Made by a program: the position numbers and the translations under genes | Shown here: piece by piece, positions 7,165 through 15,625 of the stretch | Layout of the letters: the number at the start of each line of letters is the position of its first letter | Numbering within the stretch: position 1 is the first letter of the stretch | Origin: Omnitrophica bacterium GWA2_41_15 | Lineage (GTDB): Bacteria > Omnitrophota > Gorgyraeia > Gorgyraeales > Gorgyraeaceae | Assembly (NCBI GenBank): GCA_919902485.1 | Contig: CAKKRB010000008.1 | Location: forward strand, 1 to 30,382 | Length of the DNA stretch: 30,382 nt | Direction: 5' to 3' | Notes under the pieces: generated by a model | Seen by the model: the letters and a program-made list of their open reading frames with translations, nothing else | The model's database searches: none | Told to the model about the DNA's origin: nothing

Positions 7165-8289
7165 ATGATACCGGTATTTAAGCCTTCATACGGAAAAGAA
7201 GAATTTGAGGCTCTTAAAAAAGTCATGGAGTCAGGCTGGGTAGGCCTGGGCCCAAAGACCCAGGAATTTGAAGAACATTTTGCGAAATATATAGGCGTTA
7301 AATATGCGGTAGCGCTTAATTCCTGCACTGCAGCGCTTCATCTGGCCATGAAGGTTATGGATATTGAAGGAGGCGAAGTCCTTACTACGCCTGTCACATT
7401 CGTATCTACGAATCACGCGATTCTTTACAATAACGCAACGCCTGTTTTCTGCGACGTGGAGCCTGATACGCTGAATATAAGCTTTAAGGAGATCGGAAAA
7501 AATATTACCAAAAATACAAAGGCAATAGTTACAGTGCACTATGGCGGCCATCCATGCGATATGGACCCTGTTATTAAACTGGCAAAGTCGCGCGGTATTA
7601 AAGTGATAGAAGATGCTGCTCATGGATGCGGTGGAGAATATAAAGGAAGAAAAATTGGCACTCTGGGGGATATAGCCTGCTTTTCATTTCATGCAGTTAA
7701 GAATCTCGCAACAGGCGAAGGCGGCATGATCGCAACCAATGACCAGAAAATATACGAACGGCTTAAAAAACTCAGATGGCTTGGCATAAATAAAGGCACC
7801 TGGGATAGAGAAATATCTGAAGAGCATAGTAATGTTAAAAAATATTCCTGGTATTATGATGTGGAAGAAGTGGGGTTTAAGTGCCATTTGAATGATATCC
7901 CTGCGGCAATAGGATTGGTCCAGCTAAAAAAATTAGACAAGATGAATAATATAAGGCGGAAACTTAGTTTCAGGTATAATGAACTTTTAAAAGGCGCGGG
8001 AGACATAGAAACGCCTGTAGTAAAAGATTATGCCAAAAGCGCTCATCATAATTATGTGATTAAAACAGAAAAAAGAGACGGTTTAAACGCTTATCTGCAG
8101 GAAAAAGGCATATCTACAGGAGTTCATTATATACCGAACCATCATTACAGGATGTATAAAAACTGCAAGGCAGACTGCCCTGTTGTAGAAGAAGTCTGGA
8201 AGAAGCTTTTAACTTTGCCGCTTTATCCTGATTTGACTTTCAAACAGCAAGACATGATAATTAAACACATAAAGGATTTTTTCAAATGA
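7165..8289 (+). CDS. Second DegT/DnrJ/EryC1/StrS-family sugar aminotransferase
   Basis: A PLP-dependent amination of a keto-sugar nucleotide, as for the gene at 5102, but clearly a different subfamily. The active-site Lys179 is in FSFHAVKNLATGEGGM, an arrangement typical of UDP-4-keto-sugar aminotransferases of the PseC/ArnB kind. NSCTAALHLAM binds the cofactor phosphate and VIEDAAHGCGG carries the ring-contacting Asp. The ATG at 7165 is chosen because GGGAGG (7154-7159) is well placed and the protein then opens MIPVFKPSYGKEE, the usual family start. The open frame back to GTG 7126 is only translated palindrome. The product is 374 residues. It overlaps the following GT2 by 4 bp. I infer that it makes an amino sugar used by the transferases downstream. 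Confidence 0.87.
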   Translation: MIPVFKPSYGKEEFEALKKVMESGWVGLGPKTQEFEEHFAKYIGVKYAVALNSCTAALHLAMKVMDIEGGEVLTTPVTFVSTNHAILYNNATPVFCDVEPDTLNISFKEIGKNITKNTKAIVTVHYGGHPCDMDPVIKLAKSRGIKVIEDAAHGCGGEYKGRKIGTLGDIACFSFHAVKNLATGEGGMIATNDQKIYERLKKLRWLGINKGTWDREISEEHSNVKKYSWYYDVEEVGFKCHLNDIPAAIGLVQLKKLDKMNNIRRKLSFRYNELLKGAGDIETPVVKDYAKSAHHNYVIKTEKRDGLNAYLQEKGISTGVHYIPNHHYRMYKNCKADCPVVEEVWKKLLTLPLYPDLTFKQQDMIIKHIKDFFK

Positions 8290-9314
8290 GATGCGATATT
8301 ATAATTCCTGTCTGGAATCTTAAACATTATACTGAGCAGGCTGTGGAAAGTATTATTAAGAATACTGATTACCCATACCGCCTTATAATCATAGACAACG
8401 GCAGCGAGAAAGAAACCAAGGAATATCTTGAGAGCTTGAAAAATGACAAGAGGCTGCCTGGTTATATTCTGATAAGAAACGAAGAAAATCAGGGCTATAC
8501 AATAGCCACAAATCAGGGAATGGAAATCTCTGATGCGCCATATGTCTGCCTGCACAATAACGATACAATAGTCTGTAAAGGCTGGCTTAACGAAATGGTG
8601 GCAGTGGCGGAGTCTTCAAAAGAAATAGGCATAGTGAACCCGAATAGCAATAACCTGGGCTCCAGAAAATCCTGGCATATGAGCCTTGATAAATACGCTG
8701 AAAAGCTTATGAAAGAACATAAAGGCCAGTATATTGAGATGGCCACTGCCATAGGGTTCTCTTACTTAATAAAAAGAGAAGTAATAAATAAAATAGGCAT
8801 ATTAAAAGTCGGTTACGGCCTTGGGAATTTTGAGGACACAGAATACTGCATAAGAGCGTTTAATAACGGCTATAAGTCAGTTTTTGCAAGGGGCGCTTAT
8901 GTCTGGCATGCTGAAAACGCTTCGTTTGACCTTGTGGAAGAATACGAGGAGATGTTCAAAAAGAACCAGGAAATGTTTTACCAGATGTTTGGAAAGCCAG
9001 GCAGGCTTCTTTATGTGCTGACAAAAAGGAATGAGGCTTATTTTGATAAACTCAAAAAAGAAACATACTATCTATCCCAGAAATTAAACTGGGTATGGAT
9101 AATATCAGCGATGCGAACCGGCAAGATCCCGGCAAATGTCCATACCAATATTATACGATTCAGGTATTTAGCGCCGTTTTTTAGAATCAGGTGCATCTGC
9201 AGGATCTTGATAAAAAAGAAAAAATTCAGCAAGATTATTACAGATGATGCTATTCTTTATAATATTTTAAACAGATTAAAAAGATTTCATAAAGCAGAGC
9301 TGGTAAAAGTCTAA
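8286..9314 (+). CDS. Glycosyltransferase family 2 (GT2 type A)
   Basis: An inverting GT-A glycosyltransferase, cytoplasmic or peripheral at the membrane. It begins at once with the family strand CDIIIPVWN, has IIIDNGS and QGYTIATNQG, and carries a metal/nucleotide motif in HNNDTIV (N91-N92-D93). FEDTEYCIRAFNNGY and YVWHAENAS lie near the acceptor site. The C-terminal 100 residues are basic and not part of the catalytic fold. The whole protein, tail included, resembles the second half of the 582-residue gene at 11715 (for example APYVCLHNND against APYVCIMNND, and GKPGR against GKPKR). The two are therefore probably paralogues from a local duplication. It overlaps the upstream aminotransferase by 4 bp, and the next gene begins immediately after its stop. 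Confidence 0.87.
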   Translation: MRCDIIIPVWNLKHYTEQAVESIIKNTDYPYRLIIIDNGSEKETKEYLESLKNDKRLPGYILIRNEENQGYTIATNQGMEISDAPYVCLHNNDTIVCKGWLNEMVAVAESSKEIGIVNPNSNNLGSRKSWHMSLDKYAEKLMKEHKGQYIEMATAIGFSYLIKREVINKIGILKVGYGLGNFEDTEYCIRAFNNGYKSVFARGAYVWHAENASFDLVEEYEEMFKKNQEMFYQMFGKPGRLLYVLTKRNEAYFDKLKKETYYLSQKLNWVWIISAMRTGKIPANVHTNIIRFRYLAPFFRIRCICRILIKKKKFSKIITDDAILYNILNRLKRFHKAELVKV

Positions 9315-11045
9315 ATGGCAAATTTATTAAGAAAATTTTACACTGATTTCTGGCTGCTGAATATGATAAGGGCATTTTTTACGCCTTACATGATAGAAAA
9401 GAAAAAAGAAGCACTTCTTTTTGACGATTCCATGTTTTACAGGATTAATCTAAACTGTAGGGGAGATGCTTGTTATGGCTATGCGAACATAGAAGACAGA
9501 AGGACAAAGGCAAGAGTCTTTGTATCTCCTATGCACAAGCTTCCGTTTTATGATAATAAGGTTAAATTGATATTTGTGGATTTTGAAACCATAAAAAATT
9601 ATAAAAATCTGGGCAGGATTTTTAAAGAGTGGTCAAGAATTTTGGTTCCTAATGGCATTCTTTCAATAGATAATATAGAATTAAACGAAGACATAACCGG
9701 TAGATTATCAATTCTCGGCTTCAATCAGGTGTTTAAGGGCTCAAATTCTCAGAAATACCTGCCCGTAGCATATTTTACATACACACCTGTAAAAGAATTT
9801 AAAGAAAAGACGCCGCCTGTCTTAAAGCCTGACAGCGATAAGATTGAATTAAAAAATATGATTGAATATATCAGGCCTGACAGGTTGGAAGAATTTTTAA
9901 AGGAGGCTAAATCCGGCCTCAAGCCGGGAGGCAGGCTGGAATTATCAATAAAAAATGAAGTTTTTATGGAAGGAAATAAGTTTATAAGCTTTTTTGACAA
10001 AGGAAACCTCGCGCAGTTTCTTACAGAGGCAGGATTTTTATTCGAAAAGATCGAATTGGTAGATAAAAATATAGAAGTCATTGTAAAAAAGAAAGAAACT
10101 CTCGCCCTGAAAATAGAAAAGCCAAAGCGCATCTGCGCAATAGGCCAGTATATGATGATCAGGTATAATCAGCTCGGGTTTGACTGGGATGGCATACCCA
10201 GGGCTATGGATGAACTTGGGTATGATTACATATTGCTTGAAGGTATGCGCAATATGGATTACAAGATTTTGCATAAAGCCATACTCGCTTATGGGCCGGA
10301 TTATATACTTTTAGTATTAAAAGAGACTCTTCCGATACTTTTTGATATAGCCAAAGATCTGAAAAAAATGGGCACAAAGACCATTTTCTGGTTTACTGAT
10401 CCTGATACGCCTTGGCAAATGGATTTGAACGGAATACTGGACTATATGTTTTTGAGTAACACAGGACAGCTGGAGGATTACAAAAAGGCATTTAATATAA
10501 AGAATGTATATTTTATGGCCCAGCCATGCACGCCGTCTATAATGCATCGTTGTAATCTGCCGGAGATATATGACGTAGGTTTTACAGGGGCTCTAAGTAA
10601 AGATAAACTTCATGACACCAGGAGAAAAGTCGTAAACGATTTATCCGGTAAATACAATGTGGCGGTGCGGAACAATATGCGTAATCACGTGTCAGAATTT
10701 TACTCGCAGTCAAAGATAGTTTTCGGAGCAAGCGATTTTAAATACGAACTTTATACTTCAAACAGGATCTTTGTGGCAATGAGCTGCCAGAGGCTATATC
10801 TTACGAATAAATTTCCAGGCATTGAGAGGCTTTTTAAAAACAAAGAGCACCTATTGTGGTTTGAGAATTATAGCGAGGCAATGGATATAGTAGATTATTA
10901 CCTTAAGCATGATAGCGAGCGGAATAGAATTGCTGAGAATGCTGCCAGGATAGCGCATGCCAAGCATACCTATAAAGAGAGGCTTAAGAATATTTTTGAT
11001 ATAGTGGAAGGCAAGACAGATAATTTTTATGGCTTTCTAGAATAA
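9315..11045 (+). CDS. CgeB-like glycosyltransferase with degenerate methyltransferase-like N-terminus
   Basis: A 576-residue protein of two parts. Residues of about 271-576 resemble the CgeB/DUF3880 group of GT-B glycosyltransferases. The evidence is KRICAIGQYMM, FWFTDPDTPWQ, YDVGFTGALS, a C-terminal KIVFGASDFKYELYTSNRIF block and the final AENAARIAHAKHTYKERL helix. Residues 1-270 look like two worn methyltransferase-type pieces, KEWSRILVPNGILSIDN and AKSGLKPGGRLELSIKN. These match the late strands of class I methyltransferases but lack a clear SAM-binding DxGxG. I infer a non-catalytic docking or recognition role for this part. The start abuts the previous stop, and a true methyltransferase follows one base after this gene's stop. 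The role is most likely sugar transfer in the same glycan; its substrate is unknown. Confidence 0.7.
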   Translation: MANLLRKFYTDFWLLNMIRAFFTPYMIEKKKEALLFDDSMFYRINLNCRGDACYGYANIEDRRTKARVFVSPMHKLPFYDNKVKLIFVDFETIKNYKNLGRIFKEWSRILVPNGILSIDNIELNEDITGRLSILGFNQVFKGSNSQKYLPVAYFTYTPVKEFKEKTPPVLKPDSDKIELKNMIEYIRPDRLEEFLKEAKSGLKPGGRLELSIKNEVFMEGNKFISFFDKGNLAQFLTEAGFLFEKIELVDKNIEVIVKKKETLALKIEKPKRICAIGQYMMIRYNQLGFDWDGIPRAMDELGYDYILLEGMRNMDYKILHKAILAYGPDYILLVLKETLPILFDIAKDLKKMGTKTIFWFTDPDTPWQMDLNGILDYMFLSNTGQLEDYKKAFNIKNVYFMAQPCTPSIMHRCNLPEIYDVGFTGALSKDKLHDTRRKVVNDLSGKYNVAVRNNMRNHVSEFYSQSKIVFGASDFKYELYTSNRIFVAMSCQRLYLTNKFPGIERLFKNKEHLLWFENYSEAMDIVDYYLKHDSERNRIAENAARIAHAKHTYKERLKNIFDIVEGKTDNFYGFLE

Positions 11046-11046
11046 T

Positions 11047-11718
11047 ATGAAAAATCCCATAAGACTAATAAGACATAAGTTAAAAGAGCATTTATTCTTC
11101 AGAAACAAGAGAGGTCTTTTTGAAGTAAACCTGGAAAACATATACGATGACAGCCAGTTTCAGAGTAGAAGGCGGGATGAGTATTTTGAATATGGCTCTG
11201 CTCTAGAGGAAGTATTTTCAAATACCAGCCTTATGGATATAGGCTGCGCAAACGGGCATTTATTAGACTATTTTTATCAGAAAGGAGCGAGAAGGAATAT
11301 AGCAGGGCTTGAAGGTTCTGAGGCAGCCTTTAAGTACATGCCGGAACATATAAGGCCCTATATCATAAAGGCAGATCTTAGTAAGATTATTAAAGCTCCT
11401 GACAGAAAATACGATCTTGTGAATTGCACAGAGGTGGGGGAGCATATACCGTTTAAATACGAGGATGTTTTTCTAAAAAATATAACCAGGTTTACGGCTA
11501 GGAATCTGGTACTCTCGTGGGCAGATACATGGGAAGGCTGGCACGGGATGGAAAAGCAGGAGCACGTAAACCCCAGAAGCAAGAGGTATGTCATTAAAAA
11601 ACTTAAAACCCTGGGGTTTAAGTTCAATAAAAAATTAACTGATAAACTTGTGCGGAACCTTTTAAAACGAAAAGTCCATGACCACTGGATAAAAAGGGTA
11701 ATGGTTTTTGATAAATGA
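11047..11718 (+). CDS. Class I SAM-dependent methyltransferase
   Basis: A 223-residue protein with the SAM-binding motif I LMDIGCANGHLLDYF (D64 onward), an acidic loop IAGLEGSEAAF for the ribose, and VNCTEVGEHIPFKY at motif IV. These mark an intact Rossmann methyltransferase of the FkbM/methyltransf-type group found in glycan clusters. It probably methylates a sugar or glycan terminus. The C-terminal part (KRYVIKKLKTLGFKF) is a typical late helix-strand unit. The start lies one base after the upstream stop, and the stop overlaps the next ATG by 4 bp. The acceptor cannot be told from sequence. Confidence 0.82.
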   Translation: MKNPIRLIRHKLKEHLFFRNKRGLFEVNLENIYDDSQFQSRRRDEYFEYGSALEEVFSNTSLMDIGCANGHLLDYFYQKGARRNIAGLEGSEAAFKYMPEHIRPYIIKADLSKIIKAPDRKYDLVNCTEVGEHIPFKYEDVFLKNITRFTARNLVLSWADTWEGWHGMEKQEHVNPRSKRYVIKKLKTLGFKFNKKLTDKLVRNLLKRKVHDHWIKRVMVFDK

Positions 11719-13463
11719 AGCAGCCTATAACAGTTGTTATTATCGCAAAGAATGAAGAAAAAAGAATCGTGCCGTGTTTGGAGAGTGTTAAGTGGTGCGA
11801 TGAGATTGTGGTCGTGGATGATATGAGCGTGGACGAAACCGCTCATATTGCCCGTAAATATGGAGCAAAGGTAGTGGCTCATCTGTCAAGCGGCGATCAT
11901 GATAACCAGCGGAATATCGGGATTGATAATGCATCGAGCAATTGGATATTGCAGATGGATGCTGATGAGATGGTTTCGCCTGAATTAGGGAGAGACATTA
12001 AAGGCATTTTGTTGAGACATGTAGAATTTGCAGCTTTTAGCATCAAAAGGAGAAATTATTTTCTCAGAAAGTTTATGGCGCACGGCGGATGGTTTGAAAA
12101 TCAGGTAAGGCTTTTCAGAAAAGATAAGGCAAGGTATATTGGCCACAACGTGCATGAGACTTTAAAAGTAGACGGAAACATAGGTCGATTAAAATCATGG
12201 CTTGATCATTATGCCTTTAGTTCGGTGAGCCAATACATTACGCGGCAGATTTATTATGCAACCATAGAATCGCGGGTTATGTATGAGGATAGGGGCAGGA
12301 TAAACATAAAAGAAATAATCTATCACCTTAAGGTGAAACCTGTTAAGCTTTTTTTCAAGCTTTATATTAAAAAACAGGGTTTCAGAGATGGAATGCACGG
12401 ATTTATATTTTCAATTTTAAATGCCTGGCGCCATTATGCAATATGGGCTGTATATTGGGAGAAGTATTATAAAAATTTAGCGTTAAGGTTTAAAGAAAAT
12501 GTGGCAGTAAAAGTAGATATAATAATGCCGGTTGCAAGCGGTGTCGAGATTACCAGGAATTGTATAGAGAGTATTATTGTTAATACCGGTATTCCATTCA
12601 GGCTTATAGTAATTGATAATAAAAGCGATTTAGCTGCAAAGAAATATCTAAATAGCGTAAAAAGTATACTCAAGAATAATTTTACCCTTATTGAAAATAT
12701 TGAAAATATCGGATGGATAAAAGCTGTCAATCAGGGAGTAAAGGCTTCAAATGCACCTTATGTTTGCATTATGAATAACGATGTGATAGTAAGCGATAGG
12801 TGGATTGATAATATGGTAGAGGTTGTGGATAAGAATCCTAAGATAGGCCTTATGAACCCGAGATGGGAAAAAGGAAGTTTCAAAGGTGCCAGGTGTGAAT
12901 ACATAGAGACGGACTGGTGCAGAGGGTTTTGCGTACTTATTAAAAGAGAGGTCATTGATAAGATAGGCGGTTTTGACGAGGCGTATGGATTTGGTTACTG
13001 GGAAGATCATGATTATTCCGTAAGGGTGATTAATGCCGGATATGTGCCGGCTCTGGCATTAAATTCCTTTGCGGAACATATCAAGAATGTTAGCGTTAAA
13101 AATGAGATGAAAAAGAGAGAATGGGATGAGCTTTTTGCGAGGAACAGGGATACTTTTGAAAAGAAATGGGGTAAGCCGAAAAGAATAATAATAGCGATAG
13201 ATAGAAAAATTGCCTGCGACAGAATAACGCTGCTAGAGGTTATGGAAAAGGCGCTGGAATTGGCAAGAAAACAGAATAAGATCTATATTTTTAGTAATGT
13301 TTATAATTTAAATCTGCCCCTGCATACTAATATAAAATATGTAAAATGTTCTCCTTTATTATTCGGCCTGGATATAAATATCAGGATTTTCTTTAACAGA
13401 AAAAGAAAAAACAGTAAACGCTATAATGAATTATATGTAGGCAAAAATCGGAATGAACTATGA
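11715..13463 (+). CDS. Bifunctional double GT2 glycosyltransferase (type B fused to type A)
   Basis: Two complete GT-A domains in one 582-residue chain. Domain 1 (about 1-255) is a WaaE/KdtX-like GT2 with ITVVIIAKNEE, IVVVDDMSVDET and the metal motif MDADE (D82, D84). Domain 2 (about 266-500) has KVDIIMPVASG, VIDNKSD and MNNDV (N354-D356). A basic tail of about 80 residues follows. Domain 1 resembles the separate downstream gene at 13460. Domain 2 plus tail resembles the upstream gene at 8286. The protein therefore looks like a fusion of paralogues of its two neighbours. Two consecutive sugar additions by one polypeptide is the natural inference. It is linked to both neighbouring genes by 4-bp overlaps. 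Confidence 0.86.
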   Translation: MKQPITVVIIAKNEEKRIVPCLESVKWCDEIVVVDDMSVDETAHIARKYGAKVVAHLSSGDHDNQRNIGIDNASSNWILQMDADEMVSPELGRDIKGILLRHVEFAAFSIKRRNYFLRKFMAHGGWFENQVRLFRKDKARYIGHNVHETLKVDGNIGRLKSWLDHYAFSSVSQYITRQIYYATIESRVMYEDRGRINIKEIIYHLKVKPVKLFFKLYIKKQGFRDGMHGFIFSILNAWRHYAIWAVYWEKYYKNLALRFKENVAVKVDIIMPVASGVEITRNCIESIIVNTGIPFRLIVIDNKSDLAAKKYLNSVKSILKNNFTLIENIENIGWIKAVNQGVKASNAPYVCIMNNDVIVSDRWIDNMVEVVDKNPKIGLMNPRWEKGSFKGARCEYIETDWCRGFCVLIKREVIDKIGGFDEAYGFGYWEDHDYSVRVINAGYVPALALNSFAEHIKNVSVKNEMKKREWDELFARNRDTFEKKWGKPKRIIIAIDRKIACDRITLLEVMEKALELARKQNKIYIFSNVYNLNLPLHTNIKYVKCSPLLFGLDINIRIFFNRKRKNSKRYNELYVGKNRNEL

Positions 13464-14215
13464 ATAAGCTTTCAGTGGTTACAATCGCGAGGAATGAAGA
13501 GCAAAATATAGCCGCATGCATCAATAGCGCGAAGAGCTGGGCAGACGAGCATATAGTGGTGGATGATTTCAGCGCAGATAGGACTGTGGAGATTGCCAGG
13601 GCGAATGGCGCGATAGTTTTCCAGAGAAAAATGGATATAGAGGGTGTTCACAGAAACTGGGCCTATAGCAAGGCGAGAAATGAATGGGTGCTGAGCCTGG
13701 ATGCGGATGAAGAAGTGACGCCTGAATTAAAAGAAGAGATTAGCCGCGCAATCCAGTCAGACGATTATGTGGTTTGTAATATCCCCTTAAGGACTTATAT
13801 AGGAAATTACTGGGTTCAGTATGGCGGCTGGTATCCGGGTAGAAAAGACAGACTTTTTAAGAAAAATGAATTTAAATATGAGGAAGTCGGAGTTCATCCA
13901 AGAGTTTTTTATAAAGGCAGATGCGGCAGGCTGAATAGCGATATTATCCATAAAGGCTATGAGGATTTCGCAGAACTGTTCAGAGGTCTGGACAGCCAGA
14001 CAATGCTTGAGGCGCAGAAATGGTTCAATGAGGGCCGGAAAGTCGGCGTAGGTCTTATGCTCTGGAAAGCGTGCGATAGGTTTTTCAGGGCTTATATAGC
14101 TAAAAAAGGTTACAAAGATGGCGTGGTAGGCTTTGTAGTGGCAATGAACGGCGCATTGTATCAGATTTTTAGCTTTGCAAAATACTGGGAGCTTAAGAAT
14201 CTTGTGAAGCGTTAA
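13460..14215 (+). CDS. WaaE/KdtX-like glycosyltransferase family 2 (GT2 type B)
   Basis: A 251-residue GT2 of the group containing WaaE/KdtX, lipopolysaccharide-core glucosyltransferases. It shows LSVVTIARNEE, IVVDDFSADRT and the DxD-type motif LDADEEV (D81, D83). YVQYGGWYPGRKDRLFKK and VHPRVFYKG are also typical of this subfamily. The C-terminal helix (FFRAYIAKKGYKDGVVGF) is the membrane-proximal amphipathic piece common in these enzymes. The TAA stop (14213-14215) is part of the left arm of the 43-bp stem-loop at 14210-14252. The exact donor and acceptor are unknown. Its close similarity to domain 1 of the gene before it indicates duplication. Confidence 0.86.
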   Translation: MNKLSVVTIARNEEQNIAACINSAKSWADEHIVVDDFSADRTVEIARANGAIVFQRKMDIEGVHRNWAYSKARNEWVLSLDADEEVTPELKEEISRAIQSDDYVVCNIPLRTYIGNYWVQYGGWYPGRKDRLFKKNEFKYEEVGVHPRVFYKGRCGRLNSDIIHKGYEDFAELFRGLDSQTMLEAQKWFNEGRKVGVGLMLWKACDRFFRAYIAKKGYKDGVVGFVVAMNGALYQIFSFAKYWELKNLVKR

Positions 14216-14252
14216 TTCACAAACCAAGTCATACTCGTTTTGTGAATTAACG
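14210..14252. repeat. 43-bp stem-loop element D, copy 1
   Basis: A 14-bp perfect stem (CGTTAATTCACAAA with its reverse complement) around a 15-base loop that contains AAGTCATACTCG. Copy 2 at 21138-21180 has the same loop except for one base, and one paired A/T swap in the stem. It contains the stop of the upstream GT2. AAAGG just after it acts as the ribosome binding site for gmhB. Confidence 0.9.
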
Positions 14253-14262
14253 AAAGGAAATA

Positions 14263-14820
14263 GTGATAAAAGCGATATTTTTAGATAGAGACGGGGTTAT
14301 AAATAGGGATCCTGGATTTGGGGATTATATAAAGAGCTGGAAAGAGTTTGAGTTTATGCCGGGCGCGATTGATGCCATAAAACTTCTCAATAAAAAAGGC
14401 TATGAGATATTTGTAATCTCAAATCAGGCAGGCGTGGCAAAGGGGCTTTTTTCGCAAGGATCGCTTAATGAGATTACGAAAAATATGTTGAAAGAAATAG
14501 AGGCAAAGGGCGGGAAGATTAGGCGGGTTTCTTATTGCACTCATGCTAGTGACGCAGGATGCGACTGCAGGAAACCTAATACAGGCCAGATAAAGAATGC
14601 CACTAAAGGCCTGGATATAGATTTTAAAAAGACATATTTTATAGGAGACTCAAGGCTTGATGTGGGAGCAGGCAGGAATATTGGCTGTAAAACAATCTTA
14701 CTTTTAACAGGCAAAGAAGAACCAGAGGATGTGAAGACTTGGCAGTATAAACCTGATTTTATAATGAAAAGCCTTATGGAGGCAGTCGAATGGATATTAA
14801 AAGACGAGCAAAAATCTTAG
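14263..14820 (+). CDS. gmhB: D-glycero-beta-D-manno-heptose 1,7-bisphosphate 7-phosphatase (HAD family)
   Basis: Removes the 7-phosphate of heptose 1,7-bisphosphate on the way to ADP-heptose, the donor for lipopolysaccharide core heptose. The HAD motif FLDRDGVIN places the nucleophile Asp8 and the acid Asp10 at the very start. VISNQAGVAKG is motif II. The GmhB-type zinc loop is intact (C92-x-H94, then C100-x-C102 followed by RKP), and YFIGDSRLDVGAG is motif IV. The 185-residue length is normal. The start is GTG 14263 with AAAGGA six bases or so upstream; no in-frame ATG precedes the DRDG motif. It supports the idea that the GT9 gene in this operon uses heptose. Histidinol phosphatase relatives share the fold but fit less well. 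Confidence 0.86.
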   Translation: MIKAIFLDRDGVINRDPGFGDYIKSWKEFEFMPGAIDAIKLLNKKGYEIFVISNQAGVAKGLFSQGSLNEITKNMLKEIEAKGGKIRRVSYCTHASDAGCDCRKPNTGQIKNATKGLDIDFKKTYFIGDSRLDVGAGRNIGCKTILLLTGKEEPEDVKTWQYKPDFIMKSLMEAVEWILKDEQKS

Positions 14821-14957
14821 GAGAACTTTTTAGATTCTTATGGCAGAGAAAACTCTGGTGGATGATACCAATCGTAGCGGTGCTTTTATTATTCGGTTTA
14901 TTGATATTTTTTACCCAATCATCAGCTGTCGCGCCGTTTATTTATACATTATTTTAA
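14790..14957 (+). CDS. Small DUF5989-like membrane protein (55 aa)
   Basis: A short gene that overlaps the end of gmhB by 31 bp in another frame. It encodes 55 residues. A basic helix (MDIKRRAKILGELFRFLWQR) is followed by KLWWMIPIVAVLLLFG, a single membrane segment, and the tail FTQSSAVAPFIYTLF. The R/K-x-W-W-x-x-P entry to the helix and the S-A-x-A-P-F-I-Y-T-L-F end match my recollection of DUF5989, tiny proteins often found beside glycan or carbamoyltransferase genes. ATG 14790 has GGAGGC at 14778-14783 as its ribosome binding site. Its role is unknown; a membrane anchor or helper for the glycan machinery is inference from context. Confidence 0.8.
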   Translation: MDIKRRAKILGELFRFLWQRKLWWMIPIVAVLLLFGLLIFFTQSSAVAPFIYTLF

Positions 14958-14966
14958 AAATTTCCC

Positions 14967-14994
14967 TTGAAAAAGCCATATTGCGTGATATACT
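14967..14994 (+). promoter_or_regulatory. Sigma70-like promoter of the abiE module
   Basis: A -35 box TTGAAA (14967-14972) and -10 box TATACT (14989-14994) are separated by 16 bases. Transcription should start near 15001, leaving a leader of about 40 bases. The -10 box overlaps the first of two inverted repeats, consistent with repression by the antitoxin. Confidence 0.65.
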
Positions 14995-15024
14995 ATAAGT
15001 ATAGTAAATTAACAAAATTGTTAA
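14991..15024. promoter_or_regulatory. Two inverted repeats, probable AbiEi operator
   Basis: TACTATA-AG-TATAGTA (14991-15006) and TTAACAA-AA-TTGTTAA (15009-15024) are each a 7-bp perfect inverted repeat with a 2-base centre, two bases apart. The first covers the -10 box. AbiEi antitoxins of characterised AbiE systems bind inverted repeats in their own promoter, so an autoregulatory operator is a fair inference. Confidence 0.6.
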
Positions 15025-15040
15025 CTCGTTATACTTATAT

Positions 15041-15625
15041 ATGAATTACATAAAATTAAGACAGATAAAGAAACTTTACTTTGGGTATGAAGAACTTGCG
15101 CGTATCTTGGGTATCAGCGCTGAATCCGGCCGCGTAACAGCGGTGAGATTTGTTAAGCAAGGCGTATTGGTGCGGCCTAAAAAAAATATATATATCCTGC
15201 GCGAAAAATGGGATAATCTCGCGAGAGAAGAGAAGTTCATGCTGGCAAACCTCATGCAAAGCCCTTCGTATGTTTCTTTAATGACGGCCATGGATTATTA
15301 TGAAGTTACAACCCAGGTCCAGAATAATTTTATAGAGTCAGTGCTTATTTATAGGACCAAGCGGATAGAGATAGAAGGGGCTGTGTTTAATTATAGCAGG
15401 ATAAATAAAGATCTTTACTCATGCTTTATAAAAAAAGAAGGATTTTTCATCGCGGTTCCTGAGAAGGCATTCCTGGATGCGCTATATTTTATGTCGCTTG
15501 GCAGGTATACGTTTGACATTACTTCAATAGACCGTGCTAGGCTTGATAAATCGCAAATAAAAAAAATAGCAGGAGCGTATCCGAAAAAGACGCAAGTTTT
15601 ATTAAGGAAATATGGATATATTTAA
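15041..15625 (+). CDS. AbiEi-family antitoxin (type IV toxin-antitoxin)
   Basis: A 194-residue antitoxin and autorepressor of an AbiE-type system. The N-terminal winged helix-turn-helix (about 1-55) includes YEELARILGISAESGRVTAVRFVKQGVLVR and ends with the wing KKNIYIL. A C-terminal domain follows with YVSLMTAMDYYEVTTQV, an IYRTKRIEIEG segment and VPEKAFLDALYFM, as in AbiEi proteins. It has its own promoter and inverted-repeat operator. It overlaps the toxin gene by 14 bp, so the two are co-translated. No clear ribosome binding site precedes ATG 15041. AbiE modules are known to give phage defence or plasmid/chromosome stability by a bacteriostatic toxin; which applies here is unknown. Confidence 0.85.
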   Translation: MNYIKLRQIKKLYFGYEELARILGISAESGRVTAVRFVKQGVLVRPKKNIYILREKWDNLAREEKFMLANLMQSPSYVSLMTAMDYYEVTTQVQNNFIESVLIYRTKRIEIEGAVFNYSRINKDLYSCFIKKEGFFIAVPEKAFLDALYFMSLGRYTFDITSIDRARLDKSQIKKIAGAYPKKTQVLLRKYGYI

